Source: Jatrophihabitans_A lederbergiae
Lineage (GTDB): Bacteria; Actinomycetota; Actinomycetes; Mycobacteriales; Jatrophihabitantaceae
Direction: 5' to 3'
DNA: 64,000 nt
NCBI RefSeq assembly: GCF_031845305.1
Contig: NZ_JAVREH010000006.1
Location: forward strand, 62,001 to 126,000
This document shows positions 34,309 to 42,380 of the stretch, piece after piece. How positions within the stretch are numbered: position 1 is the stretch's first letter; each line of letters begins with the position of its first letter. Both the position numbers and the translations under genes were made by a program. Below the pieces are notes generated by a model. That model ran no database searches, was not told the origin of the DNA, and saw nothing but the letters and a program-made list of their open reading frames with translations.

Positions 34309-34848
34309 GTGGCTGATGTGAGCGTGCGTCCGGCGTCCCCGACCGACGCGCCGGAGATAGCGCGGATCCAGCTCGAGACCTGGCGGACGGCGTACCAGAC
34401 CATCCTGCCGGCGCAGGTGCTCGCCTCGCTGGACCAGGACACCTTCGCGGCGCAGTGGCTGGCCTCGGTCAGCGAGCCGCCGTCGATGCGTCATCACATC
34501 CTAATCGCGATGGAGGGCGAGTCCCGGGTGGGCTTCGCCGCCTTCGGGCCCGATGCCGACCTGCAGCCGGAGGACCCCGACCCCGAGACGACCGCGGCCA
34601 TCACCGTGCTGCTGGTGGAGCCCCGGTGGGGCCGGCGCGGGCACGGCTCGCGGCTGCTCGCCGCGGTGGTCGACCTCGCGCGGGCCGACGGCGTCACCCG
34701 GCTGGTCGCGTGGGTGGCGGCCGGTGACACCGCGTCCCTGGAGTTCTACCGCAGCGCCGGCTGGGAGTCCGACGGCCTGCGCCGCGAGCTGGACACCGGC
34801 GCCGGTACGGTCGCCGAGCTCCGCCTGCACGCGTCGCTGGCCGACTGA
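34309..34848 (+). CDS. GNAT N-acetyltransferase
   Basis: 179 aa from GTG 34309. SVRPASPTDAPEIARIQLETWRTAY is a common actinobacterial GNAT N-terminus; the acetyl-CoA loop is VEPRWGRRGHGSRLLAAVVD, and SLEFYRSAGWESDG follows. Substrate unknown. It precedes the DUF2461 gene by 16 bp on the same strand. Confidence 0.88.
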   Translation: MADVSVRPASPTDAPEIARIQLETWRTAYQTILPAQVLASLDQDTFAAQWLASVSEPPSMRHHILIAMEGESRVGFAAFGPDADLQPEDPDPETTAAITVLLVEPRWGRRGHGSRLLAAVVDLARADGVTRLVAWVAAGDTASLEFYRSAGWESDGLRRELDTGAGTVAELRLHASLAD

Positions 34849-34864
34849 TCCGTCGAGGACCGCT

Positions 34865-35515
34865 ATGAGCTTCACCGGAATCCCCTTTGCGGCGCTGGAC
34901 TTCTACGAGGATCTGGAGGCCGACAACTCCAAGTCGTTCTGGACCGCGCACAAGCACCTGTACGACGAGCACGTCAAGGCGCCGCTGACCGCGCTGGCGG
35001 CTGAACTGGAACGTGAGTTCGGTGCGCCGAAGTTCTTCCGGCCCTACCGCGACGTGCGCTTCGCCAAGGACAAGACGCCGTACAAGGATCACCAGGGCGT
35101 CTACTTCGCCGAGTCCCGCCGCTACTTTCATGTCTCCGCCGCGGGGTTGTACGTCAGCGGCGGCATGTTCCAGCTGGAATCCGACCAGGTGCCGCGCTAC
35201 CGGCGAGCGGTCGCCGACGACGTTGCCGGCGCCTTGCTGCTCACGGCGATCAGCAGGGCAGAGAAGGCGAGACTCGTCGTGGGTGGTGAGCAGCTCACCC
35301 GGGTGCCGTCCGGTTATCCCAAGGATCACCCGCGCCAGGAGGAACTCCGCCGCAAGTCGGTGGTGGCCACCCGGGACTTCGGCTTTCCGGACTGGCTGCC
35401 CACGGCCGAGGCGAAGGCGGAGATCGTGCGGGCCTGGCGTGCGATGGACCCGCTGATCGACTGGCTCGACAAGCACGTCGGCGCCTCCGACGCGCCTCTC
35501 CAGCAGGGACGCTGA
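34865..35515 (+). CDS. DUF2461 / TIGR02453 family protein
   Basis: 216 aa. Conserved pieces: FYEDLEADNSKSFWTAHKHLYDEHVKAPL, FRPYRDVRFAKDKTPYKDHQG, AGLYVSGGMFQLESDQ and DFGFPDWL. The family is widespread but uncharacterised. It follows the GNAT gene closely, perhaps as an operon. CGCTGAA, containing the stop codon, recurs 18 bp downstream (35510 and 35528). Confidence 0.85.
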   Translation: MSFTGIPFAALDFYEDLEADNSKSFWTAHKHLYDEHVKAPLTALAAELEREFGAPKFFRPYRDVRFAKDKTPYKDHQGVYFAESRRYFHVSAAGLYVSGGMFQLESDQVPRYRRAVADDVAGALLLTAISRAEKARLVVGGEQLTRVPSGYPKDHPRQEELRRKSVVATRDFGFPDWLPTAEAKAEIVRAWRAMDPLIDWLDKHVGASDAPLQQGR

Positions 35516-35592
35516 ATCAGGCGCAGGCGCTGAAGTGGTTCATGGGATGGCTGGGCGATCTTGGTGCTCCATGCCTCGACCGCGGCGCCGAG

Positions 35593-36069
35593 CTAACCAG
35601 CCTTGCTGATCGCCGTTCGGAGCGCCGACCGGGCGCGCTGGCGGTCGCCGGCGAGGTCATAGGCCTGCGCCAGCCGGAACCAGCCGCGCCAGTCCTCGGG
35701 CGCCCGCTCCACGACCGCCCGCTGCCGGTCGAACCAGGCGTCGGCGGCCTTGCGATCCGGACGACCGGACGGCAGCCGAGGCAGCTCCGGCAGGTCAGCG
35801 GCCGCACCCGACTCCCGGAACCGGCGGCCCAGTCGCTCGCTCGCCATGCCGAAACGGATCTCGGCAACGACCACCCAGATCCCGATCAGCGGCAGTACCA
35901 GGACGGCGGCACCCAGCACCTTCAGGGTCCACTGGTGCTGGCTGATCAGGTAGACGCCGCGATAGCCGATCAGGGCGAAGTACACCGCCATGGCGAACAC
36001 CAGCAGCCCGACCGTGTAGAGCGGGTTGCCGCGGCGCCGCCCCGACGCCTGCCGCTGCGGACGGGTCAC
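35593..36069 (-). CDS. Two-helix membrane protein with TPR-like tail, linked to dapB
   Basis: 158 aa from GTG 36069. Two membrane helices (LYTVGLLVFAMAVYFALIG and LKVLGAAVLVLPLIGIWVVV) are followed by a cytosolic C-terminal segment (WRGWFRLAQAYDLAGDRQRARSALRTAISKA) that looks like one TPR unit. Its GTG overlaps the dapB stop as GTGA. A transmembrane protein of similar size (Rv2772c) lies next to dapB in M. tuberculosis. Function unknown. Confidence 0.8.
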   Translation of the reverse strand: MTRPQRQASGRRRGNPLYTVGLLVFAMAVYFALIGYRGVYLISQHQWTLKVLGAAVLVLPLIGIWVVVAEIRFGMASERLGRRFRESGAAADLPELPRLPSGRPDRKAADAWFDRQRAVVERAPEDWRGWFRLAQAYDLAGDRQRARSALRTAISKAG

Positions 36070-36818
36070 AGGCCGAGCAGCGGGTCCAGGCCCACCGTGA
36101 GCCCCGGCCGGTGACCCACCTCGCGCACTGCCAGCACGACGCCGGGCATGAACGACGAGCGGTTGAGGGAGTCGTGCCGGATGGTCAGCGTCTCGCCCTC
36201 GGTGCCGAACAGCACCTCCTGGTGAGCGACGAGCCCGGTGGCGCGCACCGCGTGCACCCGAACACCGTCGAGGTTCGCGCCGCGGGCGCCGGGAACCTCC
36301 GAGGTGGTGGCGTCCGGAACGGCACCCAGGCCGGCGTCCTTGCGCGCCTCGGCGATCAGCGCAGCGGTGTGGGTCGCGGTGCCCGACGGTGCGTCGGCCT
36401 TGCCCGGATGGTGCAGTTCGATGATCTCGACGGATTCGAAATGGGGCGCCGCGAGCTGGGCGAACTTCATCGAGAGCACCGCTCCGATTCCGAAGTTCGG
36501 GGCTATCACCACGCCCACCTCGGGGTGCTCGGCAAGCCACCCTCGAACCGTGTTCAACCGCTGCTCGGTGAACCCGGTGGTCCCTACCACCGCGTGCAGG
36601 CCGTGCTCGATGGCGAACGCGAGGTTGTCCAGCACGGCGTCGGGATGGGTGAAGTCGACGACAACCTGCGCGCGCGCATCGATTACCGCCGTCAGCTCGT
36701 CGCCGGCATCCACGACGGCGGCCAACTCCAGCCCGTCGGCACCGCGGACGGCACCGCAGACCTGCTCGCCCATCCGACCACGACCGCCGAGGACAGCTAC
36801 CCGGATGGGCTCGGTCAT
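36066..36818 (-). CDS. dapB: 4-hydroxy-tetrahydrodipicolinate reductase
   Basis: 250 aa. The NAD(P)-binding motif is VAVLGGRGRMGEQVC; the catalytic signature is ELHHPGKADAPSGTA with His-His and Lys. VVDFTHPDAVLDNL and GTTGFTEQ are conserved. It reduces the DapA product in the lysine/DAP pathway. Coupled to the membrane-protein gene downstream. Confidence 0.96.
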   Translation of the reverse strand: MTEPIRVAVLGGRGRMGEQVCGAVRGADGLELAAVVDAGDELTAVIDARAQVVVDFTHPDAVLDNLAFAIEHGLHAVVGTTGFTEQRLNTVRGWLAEHPEVGVVIAPNFGIGAVLSMKFAQLAAPHFESVEIIELHHPGKADAPSGTATHTAALIAEARKDAGLGAVPDATTSEVPGARGANLDGVRVHAVRATGLVAHQEVLFGTEGETLTIRHDSLNRSSFMPGVVLAVREVGHRPGLTVGLDPLLGL

Positions 36819-36908
36819 GTCAGCTCTCTTCCCGGCCGGGGTTCCCGCCGTCTGTTCGGACGCGCTCGTCGGAGTCGCTGCCTGGTGGCTTCTCGTTGTG
36901 GGGAAAGG

Positions 36909-38219
36909 CTAAACGGCCGCATCGAAGTCGTGCTCGCCGAAGGGCCCCACGACCGTGAGGCAACTCGGCTGTGCGGTGAGCTCGGCCGCGAGGTCGTTCA
37001 CCTGGGCGGCGGTGACCGCGTCCACCAGGGCCAGCAGATCATCGAGGCCCAGCACGTCGCCGTAGGTCAGCTCGGCCTTGCCGATCCGCGTCATCCGCGA
37101 GCCGGAATCTTCGAGGCCCAGCACCATTCCGCCGCTCAACTGACCCTTGGCGCGCTGAACCTCGTCCGCGCCGATCCCGTCGGCCGACACCGACTCCAGG
37201 ACGGACTTCATGATCGAGACCACCTCGTCGGCCTTGCCCGGCTGGCACCCCGCGTACAGGCCGAACATCCCGTCACCGGCGTAGGAAGAGGTGAAGGAGT
37301 ACGTCGAGTACGCCAGGCCGCGCTGCTCACGGATCTGCTGGAACAACCGCGACGACATTCCCCCGCCGATCGCGGTGGCCAGCACGCCCAGCACGAAACG
37401 GCGGTCATCGAAGCGCGACAGCCCCGTCGAGCCCAGCACGATGTTGGCCTGCTCGGTGTCGTCCGGGACGATGTGGACCGGCTTGGCCGGCGCCCGGTGC
37501 CGGCTCTGGTCCGATCGCAGGCCGTTCGCCTGGGCCGTGGAGTCCAGCCGTCCGTCGAAGGCCTTGCGGACCAGGCGCACCACCTCGGCGTGGTCGATGT
37601 TGCCCGCAACCGACACCACCATCTCGGACGGCCGATAGCGCCGGCTGTAGTAGCCGTTGACCTGGGTCCGGCTGATGGTGTTGATGGAATCCTCGGTGCC
37701 CAGGATGGGCCGGCCCAGCGGGGTGTCGCCGAACACCGCCAGCGAGAACTCGTCGTGCACGAGGTCGGACGGGTCGTCATCGCGCATCGCGATCTCTTCG
37801 AGGACGACGGTGCGCTCGACGTCGACGTCGGCCGCGGCGATGGTGGCATTGAGCACCACGTCGGAGATCATGTCGACCGCCAGGCCGAGTTCACGGTCCA
37901 GCACCGTGGCGTAGAAGCAGGTGTGCTCCTTCTCGGTGAACGCGTTGAACTCGCCGCCCACCGCATCCATCGCCGTGGCGATCTCCAGGGCCGAGCGGTT
38001 GCGGGTGCCCTTGAAGAGCAGGTGCTCCAGGAAATGGCTGGCACCCGCGACGGACGGCGACTCGTCGCGGGACCCGACGCCCACCCAGATGCCGATGCTG
38101 GCCGAGCGCACCCCCGGCATCGCCTCGGTCACGATGCGCAGGCCGCCGGGCAGGACGGTCCGCTTGATCACTCCGCCGCCGGAGCTGGGCAGGGTTCGGG
38201 TCGAGGCGCGTGAAGTCAC
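36909..38219 (-). CDS. M16 family zinc metallopeptidase (PepR type)
   Basis: 436 aa. The inverted zinc motif HxxEH is in ASHFLEHLLFKGT, with the downstream Glu in VVLEEIAMRDDDPSDLVHDEF. R-Y region GLAYSTYSFTSSYAGDGMFGLYAG and the second M16 domain are complete. Cytosolic; substrate unknown. Rv2782c (PepR) occupies the same place near pnp in mycobacteria. Confidence 0.93.
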   Translation of the reverse strand: MTSRASTRTLPSSGGGVIKRTVLPGGLRIVTEAMPGVRSASIGIWVGVGSRDESPSVAGASHFLEHLLFKGTRNRSALEIATAMDAVGGEFNAFTEKEHTCFYATVLDRELGLAVDMISDVVLNATIAAADVDVERTVVLEEIAMRDDDPSDLVHDEFSLAVFGDTPLGRPILGTEDSINTISRTQVNGYYSRRYRPSEMVVSVAGNIDHAEVVRLVRKAFDGRLDSTAQANGLRSDQSRHRAPAKPVHIVPDDTEQANIVLGSTGLSRFDDRRFVLGVLATAIGGGMSSRLFQQIREQRGLAYSTYSFTSSYAGDGMFGLYAGCQPGKADEVVSIMKSVLESVSADGIGADEVQRAKGQLSGGMVLGLEDSGSRMTRIGKAELTYGDVLGLDDLLALVDAVTAAQVNDLAAELTAQPSCLTVVGPFGEHDFDAAV

Positions 38220-38266
38220 CCGCTCAGCCTATGCGGTACCCCGCCGGAGCCCTTGCGCAGCAGCCC

Positions 38267-38661
38267 TCACCGACGCCGTTCAGCCATGATGCGCTCAGCC
38301 ATGATGCGCGGGAACGCCACCGACCGGACGCCCAATTCGGCGGCCACCCGCAGCGACTCCCGGTAGCACGAACGCAGCAGCGGGCTCCGGTCCTCGCGCT
38401 GGACGTACACCGGTCCGACGGTATGGATCACCCAGCGGGCCGGCAGTTTGCCCGCAGCGGTGGTCACCGCCTGACCGGTCGGCAGGCCGTCGCGGTACTG
38501 CCCCGCCCGCAGCGCGCGGCAGCCGGCGAGGATCTCCGGACCGTCCCGACGGTGGATTGCGCCGTCCACGCCGCCACCGCCGAGCAGGCTGGAGTTGGCG
38601 GCGTTGACGATCGCGTCGACCTGCTGGCCGGTGATGTCGCCGAGGACGAGTCGAGGTCCAT
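38267..38661 (-). CDS. Macro-domain (ADP-ribose-binding) protein with a frameshift at its start
   Basis: The body is a clear macro domain: RLVLGDITGQQVDAIVNAANSSLLGGGGVDGAIHRRDGPEIL, then WVIHTVGPVY and ESLRVAAELGVRSVAFP. These proteins hydrolyse O-acetyl-ADP-ribose or de-ADP-ribosylate proteins. The natural start is the ATG at 38659-38661, which shares a base with the stop of the Rrf2 gene (TAATG). From that ATG the macro frame is reached only if one base is added within the first four codons (ATGGACCTCGACTCGTCC). No other start codon precedes the domain in its own frame before the Rrf2 gene. The C-terminus carries a duplicated RIMAE. Confidence 0.75.
38279..38308 (-). repeat. 15-bp x 2 in-frame repeat at the macro gene 3' end
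   Basis: TTCAGCCATGATGCG (38279-38293) and CTCAGCCATGATGCG (38294-38308) differ at one base and encode RIMAE twice, four codons before the stop. Confidence 0.85.
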
Positions 38662-39122
38662 TACGGCGTGCGGCGCGCCCAGGACTGCGGATCGTCGACC
38701 ATCTTGCGCACGTGCTCGGGAAGCTCGCCGGTGAGCAACTGCTGCAGCGACGTCTCGTCCAGCACCGCACGCAGGCTCGCCCGCACGGCCACCCACAGCC
38801 CGGGAAGGTGCTCGGCGAGGCCGGAGTAGTTCATCTCGTCGGGCCGCAGTCCCCGCACCTCGGCCAGCGGCCCGTCGACCGCGCGGATCACCGAGCCGAT
38901 GGAGATGTCGGTCGCCGGCCGCGCGAGGGCGTACCCACCGTCCGCGCCCCGCATCGAACGGACGATGCCGGCCCGGCGCAGGTCCCCGAGGATGGCTTCG
39001 ACGAACTTGCGCGGCAGTTTCTGCTCCCCCACGACGACGTCGATCTTCACCAGGTTCGGCGCCTGTGCCGCCAGGGCGAGCAGGGCCCGCACCGCGTAGT
39101 CACTCTTCGCTGAGATCTCCAC
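38661..39122 (-). CDS. Rrf2-family transcriptional regulator
   Basis: 153 aa from GTG 39122; GTG 39140 is an alternative. The Rrf2 winged helix is complete (ISAKSDYAVRALLALAAQ, QKLPRKFVEAILGDLRRAGIVRSMRGADGGYALARPATDISIGSVIRAVDGPLA). There is no three-cysteine cluster, so it is not a classical Fe-S IscR/NsrR. The stop overlaps the macro-domain ATG as TAATG, so the pair is coupled. Confidence 0.9.
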   Translation of the reverse strand: MEISAKSDYAVRALLALAAQAPNLVKIDVVVGEQKLPRKFVEAILGDLRRAGIVRSMRGADGGYALARPATDISIGSVIRAVDGPLAEVRGLRPDEMNYSGLAEHLPGLWVAVRASLRAVLDETSLQQLLTGELPEHVRKMVDDPQSWARRTP

Positions 39123-39231
39123 CGCGCCATCCTGCCGCACCGTGGGAGAAATGTGGAAAGGAGCTGGCTCAGCGCGGCTCCCTGAGCGCCAGGGCGGCCT
39201 ATCGGCAGTACCTGCGCCGGACCGGACAGTG

Positions 39232-39284
39232 CCGGATATGCGGCAGGGCGGGCGCCCGGATATGCGGCAGGGCGGGCGCCCGGA
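39232..39284. repeat. 24-bp x 2.2 tandem repeat between Rrf2 and pnp
   Basis: Two identical 24-bp units at 39232-39255 and 39256-39279 begin CCGGATATGCGG and end GGGCGGGCGC; a third start (CCGGA) follows to 39284. The second copy overlaps the left arm of the hairpin after pnp. Confidence 0.92.
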
Positions 39285-39306
39285 AAAGAGACCCGGACGC
39301 CCGCCC
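39270..39306 (-). terminator. GC-rich hairpin downstream of pnp
   Basis: GGGCGGGCGCCCGG (39270-39283) pairs with CCGGACGCCCGCCC (39293-39306): a 14-bp stem with one mismatch and a 9-nt loop, 57 bp after the pnp stop. No U-tract. Likely a transcript end between pnp and the Rrf2 gene. Confidence 0.6.
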
Positions 39307-39362
39307 CGCGAGCTGCTGTCGTATCGACCAGCTGTCGTCTTACCCGACGAGCCGGCCCGTCG

Positions 39363-41630
39363 TTACTCCGCGGCGGACTCGGCGACGGCGGGTTCGGCAG
39401 CCACGGGAGTGGCATCCGCATCGCTGGCAGCGTTCTCATCGCTGACCGGGACGAGGCTGATCTTTCCGCGCTGGTCGATCTCGGTGATCTCGACCTGCAG
39501 CTTGTCACCGACGTTGACCACGTCTTCGACCTTGCCGATCCGCTTTCCGTTGCCCAGCTTGGAGATGTGCACCAAGCCGTCCTTGCCGGGAAGCAGCGAG
39601 ACGAACGCGCCGAAGGCGGCGGTCTTGACGACCGTGCCGAGGAAGCGCTCGCCGACCTTCGGCATCTGCGGGTTGGCGATCGCGTTGATGCGATCCACCG
39701 CCGCGGCTGCCGACGGGCCGTCGGAGGCACCGACGTAGATGGTGCCGTCATCCTCGATGCTGATCTGCGCGCCGGTCTCATCCTGGATCGCGTTGATCAT
39801 CTGACCCTTGGGGCCGATGACCGCGCCGATCTTGTCGACCGGGATCTTCACGACGGTGACGCGGGGAGCGAACGGGCTCATCTCGTCCGGACGGTCGATC
39901 GCCTCGGCCATCACGTCCAGGATGTGCAGCCGGGCGTCGCGGGCCTGCGACAGCGCGGCGGCGAGCACCGCCGACGGAATGCCGTCGAGCTTGGTGTCCA
40001 GCTGCAGCGCGGTCACGAAGTCCTTGGTGCCGGCAACCTTGAAGTCCATGTCACCGAAGGCATCCTCGGCCCCGAGAATGTCGGTCAGCGCGACGTACTC
40101 GGTCTTCCCGTCGACCGTGTCAGAGATGAGTCCCATCGCAATACCGGCGACCTGCGCCTTCAGCGGCACACCGGCGTTCAGCAGGCCCAGCGTCGAGGCG
40201 CAGACCGAACCCATCGAGGTGGAGCCGTTGGAGCCGAGGGCCTCGGAGACCTGACGGATCGCGTAGGGGAACTCCTCGCGGCTGGGCAGCACCGGAATCA
40301 GCGCACGCTCGGCGAGCGCGCCGTGCCCGATCTCGCGGCGCTTGGGCGAACCCACCCGGCCGGTCTCACCGGTGGAGTAGGGCGGGAAGTTGTAGTTGTG
40401 CATGTAGCGCTTGGTGCGGGTGGGGCTCAGGGTGTCGAGCTTCTGCTCCAGGCCCAGCATGTTCAGCGTGGTGACGCCCAGAATCTGGGTCTCACCACGC
40501 TCGAACAGCGCGGAGCCGTGCACCCGCGGCAGCACCTCGACCTCGGCGGACAGCGTCCGGATGTCGGTCAGGCCACGGCCGTCGATGCGCACCTTGTCGC
40601 GCAGCACGCGCTGGCGGATCAGGTTCTTGTTCAGCGACCGGTAGGCGGCGCTGATCTCTTTCTCACGGCCGGCGAACTGAGCTGACAGCTCAGCCTTGGC
40701 GAGTTCCTTGATGCGGTCGAGCTCGTTCTCGCGCTCCTGCTTGTCGGCGATGGTGAGCGCCGCAGCCGTCGGCTCGCTGTAACCGGCCTGGACGGCGGTG
40801 AACACGTCGTCCTGGTAGTCGAGGAAGACCGGGAACTCGCGGGTCTCTTTCGCGGCGGCAGCCAGCTCGGACTGGGCCCGGCACAGCGCGGCGATGAACG
40901 GCTTGGCGGCTTCGAGACCGGCCGCGACGACCTCTTCGGTCGGCTTGGTCGCGCCACCGGCGACCAGCTCGATGGTGTTCTCGGTGGCCTCGGCCTCGAC
41001 CATCATGATCGCGACCTCGTCGGCGGCGCCGTCGGCGCCCTTGACCACGCGGCCGGCGACGACCATGTCGAAGGTGGCGCGCTCAAGCTCGGTCTGCGTC
41101 GGGAAGCCGACCCATTGGCCCTCGATCAGCGCGACGCGGGTGCCGCCGATCGGGCCGTTGAACGGCAGGCCGGAGATCTGGGTGGACGCGGACGCGGCGT
41201 TGATCGCGAGCACGTCGTAGGCGTGGTCGGGGTTGAGCGCCATGACGGTGATGACGACCTGGACCTCGTTGCGCAGGCCCTTGATGAACGTGGGGCGCAG
41301 CGGGCGGTCGATGAGCCGGCAGGTCAGGATCGCGTCCTCGGACGGGCGTCCCTCGCGGCGGAAGAACGACCCGGGGATGCGGCCGGCCGCGTACATCCGC
41401 TCTTCGACGTCCACCGTCAGCGGGAAGAAGTCGAACTGTTCTTTCGGGCTCTTGCCGGCCGTGGTGGCCGACAGCAGCATGGTGTCGTCGTCGAGGTAGG
41501 CAACGACCGACCCGGCGGCCTGCTTGGCCAGCCGGCCGGTCTCGAATCGGATGGTGCGGGTTCCGAACGAGCCGTTGTCGATCACGGCCACGGTTTCGGT
41601 GATGCCACTGATGGCGTCGGTTTCGGACAT
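39363..41630 (-). CDS. pnp: Polyribonucleotide nucleotidyltransferase (PNPase / GpsI)
   Basis: 755 aa. Two RNase PH domains (DDTMLLSATTAGKSPKEQFDFFPLTVDVEERMYAAGRIPGSF; GHGALAERALIPVLPS), then KH (IGAVIGPKGQMINAIQDETGAQISIEDDG) and S1 (GERFLGTVVKTAAFGAFVSLLPGKDGLVHISKL), then a disordered Ala/Glu tail. Degrades mRNA 3'-5' and, in actinobacteria, can also polyadenylate and act on ppGpp-related chemistry. Downstream of rpsO on the same strand. Confidence 0.97.
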   Translation of the reverse strand: MSETDAISGITETVAVIDNGSFGTRTIRFETGRLAKQAAGSVVAYLDDDTMLLSATTAGKSPKEQFDFFPLTVDVEERMYAAGRIPGSFFRREGRPSEDAILTCRLIDRPLRPTFIKGLRNEVQVVITVMALNPDHAYDVLAINAASASTQISGLPFNGPIGGTRVALIEGQWVGFPTQTELERATFDMVVAGRVVKGADGAADEVAIMMVEAEATENTIELVAGGATKPTEEVVAAGLEAAKPFIAALCRAQSELAAAAKETREFPVFLDYQDDVFTAVQAGYSEPTAAALTIADKQERENELDRIKELAKAELSAQFAGREKEISAAYRSLNKNLIRQRVLRDKVRIDGRGLTDIRTLSAEVEVLPRVHGSALFERGETQILGVTTLNMLGLEQKLDTLSPTRTKRYMHNYNFPPYSTGETGRVGSPKRREIGHGALAERALIPVLPSREEFPYAIRQVSEALGSNGSTSMGSVCASTLGLLNAGVPLKAQVAGIAMGLISDTVDGKTEYVALTDILGAEDAFGDMDFKVAGTKDFVTALQLDTKLDGIPSAVLAAALSQARDARLHILDVMAEAIDRPDEMSPFAPRVTVVKIPVDKIGAVIGPKGQMINAIQDETGAQISIEDDGTIYVGASDGPSAAAAVDRINAIANPQMPKVGERFLGTVVKTAAFGAFVSLLPGKDGLVHISKLGNGKRIGKVEDVVNVGDKLQVEITEIDQRGKISLVPVSDENAASDADATPVAAEPAVAESAAE

Positions 41631-41903
41631 AGGAGTCCGCCTCTCTGTAGGCAGCGCTGTGCGCTGTTACTGGAGCCGGGCGGAACACTGCGCACGCACG
41701 TCGATCTGCCGACTTGAGCCGGCCGGTGCGGTGCCGGTCTTCGATCGAAGCGCACGACGGGCGACGGGAAGACCCGGCTTGTCAGGCGCCACTACCGAGG
41801 ACCGACCTCGTTGAGCCGCACTGCTTCGGCACGACACGTGCCTGCGTTGTCTGAGTGTCAGCTCCGGCGATAGGGATTCAGTTGTCTAGCTGCTGGTATT
41901 GCT

Positions 41904-41933
41904 GCTGGCTTTCATCTGGTGTGGAAAGCCAGC
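41904..41933 (-). other. Perfect 10-bp hairpin in the rpsO-pnp spacer
   Basis: GCTGGCTTTC (41904-41913) and GAAAGCCAGC (41924-41933) with a 10-nt loop. Candidate RNase-processing stem in the rpsO-pnp transcript, or a second terminator. Confidence 0.5.
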
Positions 41934-41946
41934 CGGAAACAACAGC

Positions 41947-41974
41947 GGGAGCGGTCCCGGTAAGGACCACTCCC
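41947..41974 (-). terminator. Hairpin just after rpsO
   Basis: GGGAGCGGTCC (41947-41957) and GGACCACTCCC (41964-41974) form an 11-bp stem with one G-U pair and a 6-nt loop, 7 bp after the rpsO stop. TGTTGTTTCC follows on the transcribed strand. Partial terminator likely. Confidence 0.6.
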
Positions 41975-41981
41975 GATGGCG

Positions 41982-42251
41982 TTATCGACGAAGGCCGAGA
42001 CGCTCGATGATGGAGCGGTAACGGTTGACGTCCGTCTTGGTGAGGTAGTTCAGCAACCGGCGGCGCTGGCCCACCAGCAGCAGCAGCCCGCGGCGGCTGT
42101 GGTGGTCGTGCTTGTGCAGCTTGAGGTGCTCGGTCAGGTCGGCGATCCGCCTGCTGAGCATCGCGATCTGGACCTCGGCGGAACCGGTGTCCGTCTCGGA
42201 GGCGCCGTATTCGACGATGAGCTGCTTCTTGACGTCATTCGTTAGTGGCAC
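41982..42251 (-). CDS. rpsO: 30S ribosomal protein S15
   Basis: 89 aa, the exact family size, from GTG 42251 with AGGAG upstream. Sequence is canonical: KKQLIVEYGASETDTGSAEVQIAMLSRRIADLTEHLKLHKHDHHSRRGL and LLNYLTKTDVNRYRSIIERLGLRR. Binds 16S rRNA in the 30S platform. The ribF-rpsO-pnp order is conserved. Confidence 0.97.
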   Translation of the reverse strand: MPLTNDVKKQLIVEYGASETDTGSAEVQIAMLSRRIADLTEHLKLHKHDHHSRRGLLLLVGQRRRLLNYLTKTDVNRYRSIIERLGLRR

Positions 42252-42380
42252 GACGGTTCTCCTGTTGGTCATTGCGGGCGCGCCCCGACGGTTTGAATCA
42301 CGCCGGGTGGTTAACGCACACTGCTGGGGCGTGGCTGAGCCGCACCTCTGGCGGCCACTCTACCAGCAGCCACTGGCCGC

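Larger units (their letters stand above)
41631..41981. other. 351-bp rpsO-pnp spacer (pnp leader)
   Basis: No gene. Two stable hairpins follow rpsO (41947-41974 and 41904-41933). A 12-bp palindrome CTTCGATCGAAG lies at 41739-41750. In other bacteria PNPase autoregulates through a hairpin in this spacer cut by RNase III; this layout would suit such control. Confidence 0.55.
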
